This document shows, one piece after another, positions 34,777-44,329 of a stretch of DNA of 64,000 nucleotides. This DNA comes from Flavobacteriaceae bacterium (lineage in GTDB: Bacteria; Bacteroidota; Bacteroidia; Flavobacteriales; Flavobacteriaceae). The DNA is taken from contig JAQWSN010000005.1 of NCBI GenBank assembly GCA_029243165.1, positions 62,001 through 126,000 on the forward strand. Reading direction: 5' to 3'. A program made the position numbers and the translations under genes. The stretch's first letter is position 1; the number at the start of each line of letters is the position of its first letter. The notes under the pieces are model-generated. The model saw nothing but the letters and a program-made list of their open reading frames with translations. It had not been told where the DNA came from and did no database searches.

Positions 34777-36117
34777 CTAAAGATTTCTAACTGCGTTTTT
34801 AAACTGATCGCCCCGATCTTCATAATTTTTAAACAAATCAAAACTGGCACAAGCTGGAGAAAGAAGAACGGTATCTTTCGGTTCAGCTAATTTGTGAGCA
34901 ATTTTTACAGCTTCTGTCATGGATTCAGTCTCAATAAAAACATCACTAGTCCCTTCAAAAGCCGCTCTCAATTTGGAATTGTCCACTCCTAAACAAATAA
35001 TTGCCTTAGCCTTCCTTCTAATTAAGGGCAAAAGTACTTCGTAGTCATTTCCTTTGTCTACTCCACCAACAATCCAAATCAAAGGAGTATCCACACTTTC
35101 TACAGCAAAATAAGTTGCATTGATATTGGTGGCTTTAGAGTCATTTACATACTTTACCTTTTGAATAGTCAAAACATTCTCCATTCGGTGAGGCGCTCCT
35201 TTAAAATGTGTTAAACTTTCTCGGATGGAATCTTTTTTTATTGACAATAAATCCCCAATTGTTGCAGCCGCCATTGCGTTAAGCAAATTGTGCCTTCCTG
35301 AAAAGGGAAATTCTAAAGAATTTATCATAGTAGTCTGATTTTGATTTTTTATTATGAGTTTATCGTCTTCTAAATAGGAGCCTAATTTGTCACATTCAGT
35401 TGTCCCAAAAGAAAGTTGTTGCGCTTTTATCGTATGTTTTTTCAATGCTTTAACAAGGACTTCATCATCAGCATTAAAAAGGAAAAAATTACTTGAGGTT
35501 TGATTCTTTGTGATTTTTAATTTTGCCTGGATGTAGGCTTCAAAGCTGTAGTTGTAACGATCTAAATGATCCGGTGTAATATTCGTTATGACAGAAATAT
35601 GGGGTGCAAATTGATCAATATCGTCCAACTGAAAACTGCTAATTTCCAAAACGTAATAGTCAAAATTTTCTTCAGCTACTAGTTTTGCAAAACTCACTCC
35701 TACATTCCCTGCCATTCCTACGTGAAGCCCTGCGTTTTTCAAGATTTCATAGGTCATCATTGTGGTGGTTGTTTTCCCGTTGGTACCTGTAATTCCTATC
35801 AGTGTTGCAGAAGTTGACTGTGCCGCAAATTCAATTTCAGATAGAATGCGCGTTCCATTTTCTCTCAGCCCGTTAAGTAGTGGAATATCTCCTGGAATTC
35901 CAGGGCTTTTAATCGCTATGGTGGCCCCTGTCATAGACTCCAAGGAATGTTGTCCTGACTCCCACGCTATGCCTTTATCCCTTAAAAGATTCTGCAATGA
36001 AGGTGAAATTGAATTTAGATCTGACAAAAACACATCATATCCTTTTTGCTTTCCTAGAATTGCAGCACCAATTCCGCTCTCACCTGCTCCTAAAACAACC
36101 AGCTTCTCTTTCATCAT
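34777..36117 (-). CDS. murD: UDP-N-acetylmuramoyl-L-alanine--D-glutamate ligase MurD
   Basis: 446 residues from the ATG at 36115-36117. The frame is open to 36171, but the extra 18 residues lack family resemblance and this ATG overlaps the mraY stop as ATGA, the usual coupling. Motifs: [15 protein letters not shown] (UDP binding), [14 protein letters not shown] (P-loop), FKGAPHRME and NDSKATN (active site). It adds D-Glu to UDP-MurNAc-Ala. Its stop is 3 bp before ftsW. Confidence 0.96.
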   Translation of the reverse strand: MMKEKLVVLGAGESGIGAAILGKQKGYDVFLSDLNSISPSLQNLLRDKGIAWESGQHSLESMTGATIAIKSPGIPGDIPLLNGLRENGTRILSEIEFAAQSTSATLIGITGTNGKTTTTMMTYEILKNAGLHVGMAGNVGVSFAKLVAEENFDYYVLEISSFQLDDIDQFAPHISVITNITPDHLDRYNYSFEAYIQAKLKITKNQTSSNFFLFNADDEVLVKALKKHTIKAQQLSFGTTECDKLGSYLEDDKLIIKNQNQTTMINSLEFPFSGRHNLLNAMAAATIGDLLSIKKDSIRESLTHFKGAPHRMENVLTIQKVKYVNDSKATNINATYFAVESVDTPLIWIVGGVDKGNDYEVLLPLIRRKAKAIICLGVDNSKLRAAFEGTSDVFIETESMTEAVKIAHKLAEPKDTVLLSPACASFDLFKNYEDRGDQFKNAVRNL

Positions 36118-37340
36118 CTCAATTTTAGGGTTACGATACTCAGTACGGCGAGAATGATTCCTACTATCCAAAAACGAGCAACTATCTTGCTTTCATGGAA
36201 TCCTGATTTTTGAAAGTGATGATGCAATGGAGCCATTTTAAAAATACGTTGCCCTACTCCGCTTTTTGAACGTGTGTACTTGAAATAACTCACTTGTAAA
36301 ATAACCGAAAGGGTTTCAATAAAAAAGACACCACACAAGAGTGGAATCAATAATTCTTTTCGCACAATAACAGCAATCACTGATATTACCGCTCCTATGG
36401 ATAAGCTTCCTGTATCTCCCATAAAAACGGTTGCAGGAAAAGTATTGTACCATAAGAAGCCAATGAGTGATCCTAAAAAAGCAGCGATGAAAACAGCGAG
36501 TTCTCCCACATTTGGGATGTACATAATATTCAAATACGACGCAAAGTTTACATTTCCAGAAACCCAAGAAAAAACACCCAACGCAAAAACAATTATCGCA
36601 GAGGTTCCTGCCGCCAGGCCGTCAATTCCATCCGTTAAATTGGCTCCGTTAGAAACCGCGGTAATGATAAAAATAACGATTGGAATAAAAATAATCCAAG
36701 TAAATCTCCCATTAGGTATCCCCATCCAACCAATGAGCCAGTGGTAGTCAAATTCATTATTCTTTATCAAAGGAATAGTGGTCAATGTTGCTTTTACATT
36801 TTCTGATTTTGAAACAGTTGTATCTACCGTTTCTACAAATTGAGAAATGGGCTGAACCTCGGTACGAACCGTAACATCAGGGTGAAAGAAGAGTGTTGCT
36901 CCTACAAGAACTCCTAAAATGACTTGTCCTAATATTTTAAATTTTCCTCGAAGTCCCTCTTTATTTTTCTTAAAGATTTTAATGTAATCATCTAACCAAC
37001 CAATCAAACCCATCCAAATCATGCTGATGATTAGTAAAAGAATGTAAACATTGTCAAGTCGCGCTAAGAGAACTACAGGCAAAAGTGTACTCAAAATGAT
37101 GATGATTCCCCCCATGGTCGGGGTTCCTTCTTTTTCTTTTTGCCCAGTTAACCCCAAGTCACGAACCGACTCACCTATTTGTTTATTTTTTAAAAAAGCA
37201 ATAATCCGCCTTCCTGTAATCATTGAAAATCCAAGCGAAAAAATCACCGCAACTGCTGCCCTAAAAGAGAGGTATTGAAAAACGCTGGCTCCAGGAAGCT
37301 CATAATGTAATTCAAGAAATTCAAATAAATAATAGAGCAT
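36114..37340 (-). CDS. mraY: phospho-N-acetylmuramoyl-pentapeptide-transferase MraY
   Basis: 408 residues, ten transmembrane helices. Conserved active-site motifs: GWLDDYIKI (Asp-Asp), [21 protein letters not shown] and the MAPLHHHFQ loop. It joins UDP-MurNAc-pentapeptide to undecaprenyl phosphate to form lipid I. Longer than the E. coli enzyme (360) because of an insertion around residues 155-200 ([18 protein letters not shown]), a feature I associate with Bacteroidota. It overlaps murE by 1 bp. Confidence 0.97.
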   Translation of the reverse strand: MLYYLFEFLELHYELPGASVFQYLSFRAAVAVIFSLGFSMITGRRIIAFLKNKQIGESVRDLGLTGQKEKEGTPTMGGIIIILSTLLPVVLLARLDNVYILLLIISMIWMGLIGWLDDYIKIFKKNKEGLRGKFKILGQVILGVLVGATLFFHPDVTVRTEVQPISQFVETVDTTVSKSENVKATLTTIPLIKNNEFDYHWLIGWMGIPNGRFTWIIFIPIVIFIITAVSNGANLTDGIDGLAAGTSAIIVFALGVFSWVSGNVNFASYLNIMYIPNVGELAVFIAAFLGSLIGFLWYNTFPATVFMGDTGSLSIGAVISVIAVIVRKELLIPLLCGVFFIETLSVILQVSYFKYTRSKSGVGQRIFKMAPLHHHFQKSGFHESKIVARFWIVGIILAVLSIVTLKLR

Positions 37341-38803
37341 TAGTTGTTCGTGTTTAAAAATATTTTTTGGGCTATTTCCATATCGTTAAATGGAAACTTT
37401 TTCCCTTCAATTTCTTGATAGGTTTCATGTCCTTTGCCAGCTATGAGGACAATATCTCCTTGATTTACTAAGTTTCCAGCAACCGCAATAGCTTCTTCTC
37501 TATGGGTAACTTTCATCACTTTTTTAAAATCTTCTGGAGCCACTCCTTCCATAATTTGAGAAATGATTGAGGCGGGTTCTTCATTTCTTGGATTGTCAGA
37601 AGTGAAAATTACTTTGTCACTTAAAGAGGCGGCTTTATTTCCAATCATAGGTCGCTTTTCCTGATCTCGATTTCCGCCACATCCTACTATTGTGATTAAA
37701 ATTTCGTTTTTCGTTCTTATTTTATTAATCGTTTGTAAGACATTTTCTAAGGCATCTGGTGTATGAGCATAATCAATAACAACAGTAACCTTGTCATTGG
37801 TTTGAAAGGTTTCAAATCGACCTCGAATTGATTTGAGTAAACTGACTTGTTTGAGAATATTCAAAGGAGTTTCCCCCAAAAGTTCAGCAACAGCATAAAC
37901 TGAAAGCATGTTTTGGACATTAAATTCTCCAACCAAACTGGTCCAAACTTCTTGATCTTGAATTTTTAAAAGCATCCCAGAAAATTCACATTCCAAAATT
38001 TGAGCCTTAAAATCTGCATGTTGTTTTAAGGCATAGGAGTACTTTTTTGCCTTCGTATTTTGAAGCATAAAAGCACCATTTTTGTCATCAATATTGGTAA
38101 GAGCAAAAGCCGTTTTAGGCAGCTGGTCAAAAAATAATTTTTTAGTATCTCTGTACGATTTAAAATCACCGTGATAATCTAAATGATCGTGTGTTAAATT
38201 TGTGAAAACTCCTCCTGTAAAATGTAATCCTGTAATTCTTTTTTGAGCGATCCCGTGTGAGGATACTTCCATAAAACAATGAGTGATTCCAGAAGCCACC
38301 ATATCTAATAAATACTGATTTAGAGACAAGACATCTGGAGTCGTATGTGAACTGTCCCACTGTTTTTTGTGATATGTAATTTTAACTGTAGAAATCAAAC
38401 CACACGAATAACCCAATCCAGAAAAAAGATCAAAGAGTAATGACGCTATGGTTGTTTTTCCATTGGTTCCTGTTACACCTATTAATGTCAATTTGTGAGA
38501 AGGGTGATTGTAAAAATTTGCTGCTATTAATCCAAGAGCTTCGGAAGCATTCGGAACTACTACATACACAATACCCGTTTGACAAGTTTTAGGTAAACGC
38601 TCACAGACCACAACCACAGCTCCATTTAATATTGCATTAGCAATAAAATCATGCCCGTCAGATGCAACCCCTTTTTGAGCAACAAAAAGAGCTCCCTGAT
38701 TTATTTTACGACTGTCAAATTCGATCGAATCAACCATTAAAGCCGTACTCCCTACAATACTCTCGATCGAAACTCCATACAATATGTCTTGCAATTTTTT
38801 CAC
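37340..38803 (-). CDS. murE: UDP-N-acetylmuramoyl-L-alanyl-D-glutamate--2,6-diaminopimelate ligase MurE
   Basis: 487 residues. [15 protein letters not shown] is the ATP loop, [10 protein letters not shown] the family motif and [11 protein letters not shown] carries DNPR, the motif for meso-diaminopimelate specificity. This indicates a DAP-type (A1gamma) peptidoglycan. It adds DAP to UDP-MurNAc-Ala-Glu. It overlaps ftsI by 4 bp and mraY by 1 bp. Confidence 0.97.
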   Translation of the reverse strand: MKKLQDILYGVSIESIVGSTALMVDSIEFDSRKINQGALFVAQKGVASDGHDFIANAILNGAVVVVCERLPKTCQTGIVYVVVPNASEALGLIAANFYNHPSHKLTLIGVTGTNGKTTIASLLFDLFSGLGYSCGLISTVKITYHKKQWDSSHTTPDVLSLNQYLLDMVASGITHCFMEVSSHGIAQKRITGLHFTGGVFTNLTHDHLDYHGDFKSYRDTKKLFFDQLPKTAFALTNIDDKNGAFMLQNTKAKKYSYALKQHADFKAQILECEFSGMLLKIQDQEVWTSLVGEFNVQNMLSVYAVAELLGETPLNILKQVSLLKSIRGRFETFQTNDKVTVVIDYAHTPDALENVLQTINKIRTKNEILITIVGCGGNRDQEKRPMIGNKAASLSDKVIFTSDNPRNEEPASIISQIMEGVAPEDFKKVMKVTHREEAIAVAGNLVNQGDIVLIAGKGHETYQEIEGKKFPFNDMEIAQKIFLNTNN

Positions 38804-40788
38804 GATAATTCGAGTATTACTTTTTGTTGGTATTTGACCTTAGTCCCTGGTTGTGGGCTTTGTCCTTTTACATTTCCTTGTCCTTTCAATTCGACTTCTA
38901 AACCGAGTGCTTCTAATGTTTTTATTGCTTCTTGTTCAGACAGCCCAGCTAAGTTTGGGACTTGCAACTCTTCGTTTAGCCGAACCTCTTCTACAAGTCC
39001 GTTTAACCTAGATACATTTAAAGGAAGCTGCCTGGGAATGTCATTAAATATTTTTTTTGCTATCGTTTTAAAAACAGGTGCTGCTACAGTGGCACCGTAA
39101 TAGCCCTTAGTTTTATCCGGTCGATGAACAACTACAATACAAGAATATTTAGGCTGATCTGCTGGAAAATAACCTACGAAACTTGAAATGTATTGAACAT
39201 TATCTGTGGTGTAATCAACTTGACAGGTGCCTGTTTTTCCTGCCATTGTTAGGAGGGAATCTTTAATACGATGCCCCGTACCCCATTTTTTATCGACCAC
39301 ATTAAACATCATTTTCTGAACTTTTGCCAAGGTTTCTTCAGAGCAAATTGAAGGATTTAAAACCTGTTTGGTAAACACCTTATGCGGCGCATCACCCAAA
39401 TTTCCAATCTCGGTTAAAAATTGGGGTTGAACCATCTCACCCTGATTCGCTATTGCATTGTAAAAAGTCAACGTTTGAAGTGGTGTTAAACTCACTCCAT
39501 AACCATATGCCATCCAAGGCAAATCCAAACCGTCCCAATCTGTATCGGTTGGATAGGGAATCTTTGGAACTCCCTCTCCTCTAATAGGCAATCCTAAAGT
39601 TTTGTTGAGCCCCATATTGTACAAGCGATCAATAAATTGTTTGGGATTTTCATTGTAATTGTCATAAACAATTTTAACTAGACCTACATTAGATGAAACC
39701 TCAAATGCTTTAGCAGCAGTTAGGGTTCCATATCCTCCTTTTTTCGAGTCTTTTACCTTGTATTTTCCATAAAAAGTGAGTTCACCGTTACCGGTTTCGA
39801 TTAAAGAATTTTCATCGATCACTTTGTCCTCAAGGGCTGCTATCATTCCCATTAATTTGAATGTTGAACCTGGTTCATGCGCCTCACCTACAGCATAATT
39901 TAGTTTTTCAAAATACTTGCCTTTTTCTGTTCTTCCAAGATTCACTATTGCCTTTACCGCTCCTGTAGCCACCTCCATCACAACCACTGTACCATGATCT
40001 GCCTCGAAAGCCTCTAGCTGCCCCAAAAGAGCGTTATGGGCGATGTCTTGTATGTTGACATCCAAAGTGGTTCTTAAATCATAGCCTTGAGTAGGTTCTT
40101 TTTCATTAGAATCACTAATCGGTTTCCACTGACCGTTAGCAATCTTTTGTTTGAGTCGCAAACCTGAGTCTCCTCTTAAATACTGGGAAAATGCACCTTC
40201 TAATCCCACTCGGAAATACGTACCGTCTTTGTCTAATTTTTCATAACCAATAGTCCGCTCTGCTATTTTACCCAAAGGATGCTCCCTTTTTATTTCTTGC
40301 TCTGCTATCAAACCTCCTTTGTAGGCACTCTTGTTGAAAATAGGGAAGCTCTTGTAGCGCATGTAAGTTGAGTAAGACATGTCATTGGCTACAAGCCAAT
40401 ATCTATTTTTTTTCTTTCGTGCGTTTTCCAACTGTTTTAAAACAACTAATGCATCCACACTAGAAACGGCAGCAATTGAATCGGCAAGAATTTTTTTGTA
40501 TTTATCAAAAAGTTTAGCTGAGGGGGTTACTGCATCCCAATGCAGTGAATAACGTGCCACTGAAGTAGCCAAAATATTACCGTCGGCAGCATAGATATCT
40601 CCTCTACTTGGCTCTAAGACTACATTTTTTACCAAAGCATCAGGAGCCATACCAAGACCTTCTGTATTCGAATAAAACTGTAGATGAATCAACTTCCCAA
40701 TCAAAATAAAACCAAATACTACCAAAACACTGACTAAAAGAAAGAATCTTGATTTATGAAAATTGGTATGTTGATTGGAATTATTCAT
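38800..40788 (-). CDS. ftsI: division transpeptidase FtsI (PBP3) with C-terminal PASTA domain
   Basis: 662 residues. One N-terminal membrane anchor, a PBP dimerisation domain, then the transpeptidase: SxxK in EPGSTFKLM, SxN in EVSSNVG and KTG in MAGKTGTCQ. The last ~60 residues (VPNLAGLSEQEAIKTLEALG) form one PASTA domain. It cross-links septal peptidoglycan together with FtsW. The gene overlaps ftsL by 8 bp and murE by 4 bp. Confidence 0.97.
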   Translation of the reverse strand: MNNSNQHTNFHKSRFFLLVSVLVVFGFILIGKLIHLQFYSNTEGLGMAPDALVKNVVLEPSRGDIYAADGNILATSVARYSLHWDAVTPSAKLFDKYKKILADSIAAVSSVDALVVLKQLENARKKKNRYWLVANDMSYSTYMRYKSFPIFNKSAYKGGLIAEQEIKREHPLGKIAERTIGYEKLDKDGTYFRVGLEGAFSQYLRGDSGLRLKQKIANGQWKPISDSNEKEPTQGYDLRTTLDVNIQDIAHNALLGQLEAFEADHGTVVVMEVATGAVKAIVNLGRTEKGKYFEKLNYAVGEAHEPGSTFKLMGMIAALEDKVIDENSLIETGNGELTFYGKYKVKDSKKGGYGTLTAAKAFEVSSNVGLVKIVYDNYNENPKQFIDRLYNMGLNKTLGLPIRGEGVPKIPYPTDTDWDGLDLPWMAYGYGVSLTPLQTLTFYNAIANQGEMVQPQFLTEIGNLGDAPHKVFTKQVLNPSICSEETLAKVQKMMFNVVDKKWGTGHRIKDSLLTMAGKTGTCQVDYTTDNVQYISSFVGYFPADQPKYSCIVVVHRPDKTKGYYGATVAAPVFKTIAKKIFNDIPRQLPLNVSRLNGLVEEVRLNEELQVPNLAGLSEQEAIKTLEALGLEVELKGQGNVKGQSPQPGTKVKYQQKVILELS

Positions 40789-41092
40789 TGACTAAAACAA
40801 TTTGAATGGGAGGTGTTTTCGCAGGTCCTACTCCCTTTTCTGATAAAATTCGAGTGATATTGGTTTCCTTTTTTAAAATCAAAAGCTGTTTTTTAGACTC
40901 GATGAAGTCGCTTTTAAGCGCTTTGATTTCGGTATTTAAGGCTGCGATTTTAAAAATCTTACGGTCTGCACTATGTCCGCTTGCAATCATGATCATTGCT
41001 AAAGCGGATAAAAACAAAATCATTCTCCAATTCTTTAAAGCATCATTTCGAATTAAAAACTCAATATTCAATATGGATAACAGCTTTTTCAT
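40781..41092 (-). CDS. ftsL: FtsL-like division protein
   Basis: 103 residues: short cytosolic N-terminus, one transmembrane helix (MILFLSALAMIMIASG) and a predicted coiled coil (KIAALNTEIKALKSDFIES). This is the FtsL topology, and the gene stands between rsmH and ftsI where ftsL belongs. Sequence alone would not identify it, since FtsL diverges rapidly. It overlaps rsmH by 4 bp. Confidence 0.85.
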   Translation of the reverse strand: MKKLLSILNIEFLIRNDALKNWRMILFLSALAMIMIASGHSADRKIFKIAALNTEIKALKSDFIESKKQLLILKKETNITRILSEKGVGPAKTPPIQIVLVNE

Positions 41093-41991
41093 TTTTTTTC
41101 TGCCACTCTTAATTTTGCGCTTCTTGCACGTCCGTTACTTTTCACCTCTTCCTCTGAAGGCACAATAAGTTTTCCCACCTTTTGAAGTTGAACTAATGGG
41201 TTTCCATAAAAATCTTTTTGAATTTTCCCTTCAAAATTTCCCGACTGGAAAAACCGCTTTACCAATCGATCCTCAAGAGAATGGTAGGAAATACAAACCA
41301 GCCGTCCACCCGGCTTAAGAACGGATACTGCTTGATTTAAAAACGACTGAAGCACTTCCAATTCATTATTCACTTCAATGCGGATTGCTTGAAAAAGCTG
41401 AGCTAAAATTTTATTTTCAATTCGCTGAGGCACCAACGATTGAACTACCGTAATAAGATCTTGAGTTGTAACCAATTTATTTTCAGATCGAGCATTTACT
41501 ATTGTTCTTGCTAAAATCTTGGCATTTCGTAATTCGCCATAATCAAAAAGCACCTTTGCCAAAGCATCCTCCTCGTATCCATTAACAACTGCATACGCAT
41601 CTAAGGTTTGTGCTTGATTCATTCTCATGTCGAGACGCCCTTCCATTCGAATCGAAAAACCTCTGGATCCAGTATCAAATTGGTGTGAGGAAACTCCAAA
41701 ATCAGCCAGGATTCCATCTACCTCCTCTATTTTATGAAATTTCAAATATTGAGTAAGGTGTCCAAAATTTGCTGGAATAAATTCAAAACGCGAATCTTCA
41801 ATTGTATTTAAAGCTGCGTCAGCATCTTGATCAAAACCAAATAAGCGTCCGTTGGCATCAAGTTGATCTAAAATTGCCCTAGAATGTCCGCCCCCACCAA
41901 AAGTTACATCCACATAAGTTCCTTGGGGTCTAACCTTTAGTCCCTCTAGACTCGACTGGAGCAAAACCGGATTATGATATTGAGTCATCAT
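41089..41991 (-). CDS. rsmH: 16S rRNA (cytosine(1402)-N4)-methyltransferase RsmH
   Basis: About 300 residues starting at MMTQYHNPVLL (ATG at 41989-41991 or 41986-41988). The frame opens further to 42027 but those 12 residues are not family-like and run deeper into mraZ. VDVTFGGGGHSRAIL is the SAM motif, GILADFGVSSHQ, RGFSIRMEGRLDMRM and SYHSLEDRLVKRFF are RsmH signatures. It modifies C1402 in the decoding centre. The start lies inside the 3' end of mraZ (20-bp overlap), suggesting coupling. Confidence 0.96.
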   Translation of the reverse strand: MMTQYHNPVLLQSSLEGLKVRPQGTYVDVTFGGGGHSRAILDQLDANGRLFGFDQDADAALNTIEDSRFEFIPANFGHLTQYLKFHKIEEVDGILADFGVSSHQFDTGSRGFSIRMEGRLDMRMNQAQTLDAYAVVNGYEEDALAKVLFDYGELRNAKILARTIVNARSENKLVTTQDLITVVQSLVPQRIENKILAQLFQAIRIEVNNELEVLQSFLNQAVSVLKPGGRLVCISYHSLEDRLVKRFFQSGNFEGKIQKDFYGNPLVQLQKVGKLIVPSEEEVKSNGRARSAKLRVAEKK

Positions 41992-42439
41992 TTTTATCTC
42001 CCATAACTTCTTCAGCCAAGGCTCCAAAATCTAGAGCTGCTTCATCAATCGCTAATTCGTAAAGCGACTTATCCCAGATTTCAAGAATATTTACCGTGGA
42101 AGAAACCACAACTTCTTTACTGATATGGGCATAGTTCACTAGGTCTTTTGGAATCAAAAGACGTCCAGATGCGTCCATCTCAACCGTTTTAACGCCAGCA
42201 GTAAAACGGCGGATAAAATCATTGTTCTTTTTATTGAAGCGATTTAAGCCATTTACTTTTTCCATTAACTGCTCCCACTCCTTGAGAGGGTAAAGTTCCA
42301 AACAGGTATTGAATACTGCACGTTTTAGCACAAAACCCTCAGCCATGGCAGCCGCCAATTGCTTTTTAATCGCGATTGGCATCATGATACGTCCTTTTGT
42401 ATCTGCTTTGCATTCGTATGTACCGACTAAGTGTTGCAC
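41972..42439 (-). CDS. mraZ: transcriptional regulator MraZ
   Basis: About 155 residues if translation starts at the GTG at 42437-42439 (VQHLVGTYECKADTKGR), which gives the canonical MraZ N-terminus. The frame is open to an ATG at 42493, but that start lies within the repeat operator and upstream of the TATATTTG element, so it is unlikely. Two AbrB-like swapped-hairpin domains with DTKGRIMMPIAIK and DASGRLLIPKDL form the DNA-binding ring. MraZ represses the dcw operon, of which it is the first gene. Confidence 0.93.
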   Translation of the reverse strand: MQHLVGTYECKADTKGRIMMPIAIKKQLAAAMAEGFVLKRAVFNTCLELYPLKEWEQLMEKVNGLNRFNKKNNDFIRRFTAGVKTVEMDASGRLLIPKDLVNYAHISKEVVVSSTVNILEIWDKSLYELAIDEAALDFGALAEEVMGDKNDDSIS

Positions 42440-42460
42440 TGATTTATTGAGATTTGCTAT

Positions 42461-42468
42461 CAAATATA
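42461..42468 (-). promoter_or_regulatory. TAnnTTTG -7 element of the dcw operon
   Basis: Minus-strand TATATTTG, 22 bp upstream of the inferred mraZ GTG start and immediately downstream of the three repeats at 42476-42503. It lies inside the longer open frame, supporting the shorter mraZ. Confidence 0.6.
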
Positions 42469-42475
42469 CACGATA

Positions 42476-42503
42476 TTTACCACTTTTTACCACAATTTAC
42501 CAC
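42476..42503 (-). promoter_or_regulatory. MraZ operator: three direct GTGGTAAA repeats at 10-bp spacing
   Basis: On the minus strand GTGGTAAA occurs exactly at 42503-42496, 42493-42486 and 42483-42476, each 10 bp apart. MraZ of E. coli binds TGGGN repeats spaced 10 bp start to start, and mycoplasma MraZ binds AAAGTG-type repeats, so this is almost certainly its operator. It covers the region just upstream of the -7 element, where a bound ring would block sigma or polymerase. Confidence 0.8.
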
Positions 42504-42586
42504 ATTGTTAATAAGTTTTCCCACTGGTATTTTTTTGGGTGAATTTTAGCGAATAAATAAAACCACTCCGCTAATTGTGAAATGTC

Positions 42587-42594
42587 TATCTTTG
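42587..42594 (+). promoter_or_regulatory. TAnnTTTG -7 element for the alpha/beta hydrolase gene
   Basis: TATCTTTG is a full consensus match 20 bp before the ATG at 42615. It is divergent from the dcw promoter, 118 bp away. Confidence 0.5.
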
Positions 42595-42614
42595 TGCACT
42601 AACTTTAGGTACGT

Positions 42615-43379
42615 ATGATGAATCAAATTGTTCAAGAAGCAGAGTTTCGATATGTTGAGGCTGGTAAGGGACAACCCATCATAATTTTACACGGTCTAAT
42701 GGGAGGGTTGAGTAATTTTGAGGGAGTATTGGACTACTTTCCTCCAAAGGGATATCAAGTCATTATTCCTGAGTTACCTGTGTACAGCTTTCCGGTACTT
42801 AACACTTCCGTGAAATCTTTGTCTGAATTCCTTCATAAATTCATCCTTCACAAGGAACTGAAAGACGTAATCCTTTTGGGAAATTCATTAGGTGGGCACG
42901 TAGGCTTACTTTACACCAAAAACCACGCTGAATTTGTAAAAGGACTTATCCTTACGGGAAGCTCTGGACTTTACGAAAACAATATGGGTGATGGCTATCC
43001 CAAACGTGGTGATTACGAATACATCAAAAAGAAAAGTCAAGATGTATTTTACGATCCAAAAATTGCCACTAAAGAAATTGTAGATGAGGTATTTGAGTCA
43101 GTAAATGATCGTAACAAACTAGTCCGAACCCTTGCTCTTGCAAAGAGTGCGATTCGACACAATATGGCAAAAGAACTGCCCAAAATGGAAACACCAACAG
43201 CAATCATTTGGGGTGCTGACGATTCCGTTACTCCGCCCAATGTAGCAGAAGAATTTAACCACCTTTTACCCGATTCCAACTTGTATTGGATAAAGAGTTG
43301 TGGGCATGCACCCATGATGGAACACCCCGATCAATTCAATCAAATTTTAGAAACGTGGTTTGATCTGAGAAAGTTTTAA
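42615..43379 (+). CDS. alpha/beta hydrolase
   Basis: 254 residues with a complete triad: nucleophile Ser in LGNSLGG, Asp in WGADDSVTP and His in CGHAPMMEHP. The oxyanion-hole motif HGLMGGLSNF is at the N-terminus. Substrate unknown; the layout resembles small esterases and MhpC-type C-C hydrolases. No signal peptide, so cytosolic. It ends 6 bp before engB and is likely co-transcribed with it. Confidence 0.9.
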   Translation: MMNQIVQEAEFRYVEAGKGQPIIILHGLMGGLSNFEGVLDYFPPKGYQVIIPELPVYSFPVLNTSVKSLSEFLHKFILHKELKDVILLGNSLGGHVGLLYTKNHAEFVKGLILTGSSGLYENNMGDGYPKRGDYEYIKKKSQDVFYDPKIATKEIVDEVFESVNDRNKLVRTLALAKSAIRHNMAKELPKMETPTAIIWGADDSVTPPNVAEEFNHLLPDSNLYWIKSCGHAPMMEHPDQFNQILETWFDLRKF

Positions 43380-43385
43380 ACTACT

Positions 43386-43994
43386 ATGCATGTTAAATCC
43401 GCTCGTTTTGTAATTAGTAATACTGAGGTTGCCAAATGTCCAAAAAGTAAACTCCCCGAATACGCCTTTATCGGGCGTTCAAATGTGGGAAAATCTTCTC
43501 TTATCAACGCTTTGTGCAATAAAAAAAATCTTGCGAAAACCTCATCACGACCTGGAAAAACTCAATTGATCAATCATTTTTTAATTAATGAAAACTGGCA
43601 TTTGGTTGACTTGCCAGGCTTTGGTTATGCACGAGTATCCAAGACACAAAAAAAAGTTTTTCAAAAATTTATTACCAACTATTTCAAAGAAAGAACTCAG
43701 CTCGTGACCGCCTTTTTATTAGTCGATATCCGTCACGAACCTCAACCCATTGATCTTAACTTTATGCAATGGTTGGGTGAAAATTTCATTCCTTTTTCAA
43801 TTATTTTCACAAAAGCCGATAAGCTTAAACCCAAGGCGATAGAAAAAAACATAGCCGATTATTCAAAGGAATTATTGGATACCTGGGAGGAATTGCCCCC
43901 TCAATTTGTCACCTCATCCCTTCATCGGTCTGGAGTGGAAGAGGTATTAAAATATATCGACTCTTTAAATGCGAGTTTAAAAATGGAAAACTAG
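43386..43994 (+). CDS. engB: ribosome biogenesis GTPase EngB (YihA/YsxC)
   Basis: 202 residues. GTPase boxes: GRSNVGKSSLINAL (G1), T in the switch I stretch SSRPGKTQLINH, DLPGFGYARV (G3), FTKADK (G4). The start HVKSARFVISNTEVAKCPKSKLPEYAFIG is typical (core LPEYAFIGRSNVGK). It acts in 50S assembly. The 3' end overlaps convergent gldC by 4 bp. Confidence 0.96.
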   Translation: MHVKSARFVISNTEVAKCPKSKLPEYAFIGRSNVGKSSLINALCNKKNLAKTSSRPGKTQLINHFLINENWHLVDLPGFGYARVSKTQKKVFQKFITNYFKERTQLVTAFLLVDIRHEPQPIDLNFMQWLGENFIPFSIIFTKADKLKPKAIEKNIADYSKELLDTWEELPPQFVTSSLHRSGVEEVLKYIDSLNASLKMEN

Positions 43995-44329
43995 TTTTTT
44001 TTGAGCTCTAATTTTTCCGCAAAATAATCACAAAAATCCCGCATTGTTGCAGTCATTTTTTCATCTTGCGTAGCTCTGAAATAAGTATCGCTTAGAGACA
44101 TCAAAGTCTGATGAAAAAAAAGTTGCATTTGATCCATGGGCATATCTTTTACCCACAAGTCCATTTTCAAAGTCTCTTGTTGTTCATCATCCCAGAATGA
44201 TAAAAGCATGGCTTTAGTATCCATTTTTGAAATCCCTCCATCCGGAGCTGTCCATTGCATTTTTTCAGGAATGTTATTTTCATCAAGATTTACATCTATT
44301 GTAATCTGCGTTTTTTTTTCAATTGCCAT
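43991..44329 (-). CDS. gldC: gliding motility protein GldC
   Basis: 112 residues, the size of GldC. The N-terminus ITIDVNLDENNIPEKMQW and the middle KAMLLSFWDDEQQETLKMDLWVKDMP (core LSFWDDEQQETL) with FFHQTLMSLSDTYFRAT match the GldC family. It is cytosolic and assists gliding in flavobacteria, and its family is always found with gldB. Its start abuts the gldB stop (1-bp sharing), forming a gldB-gldC operon. Confidence 0.92.
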   Translation of the reverse strand: MAIEKKTQITIDVNLDENNIPEKMQWTAPDGGISKMDTKAMLLSFWDDEQQETLKMDLWVKDMPMDQMQLFFHQTLMSLSDTYFRATQDEKMTATMRDFCDYFAEKLELKKN

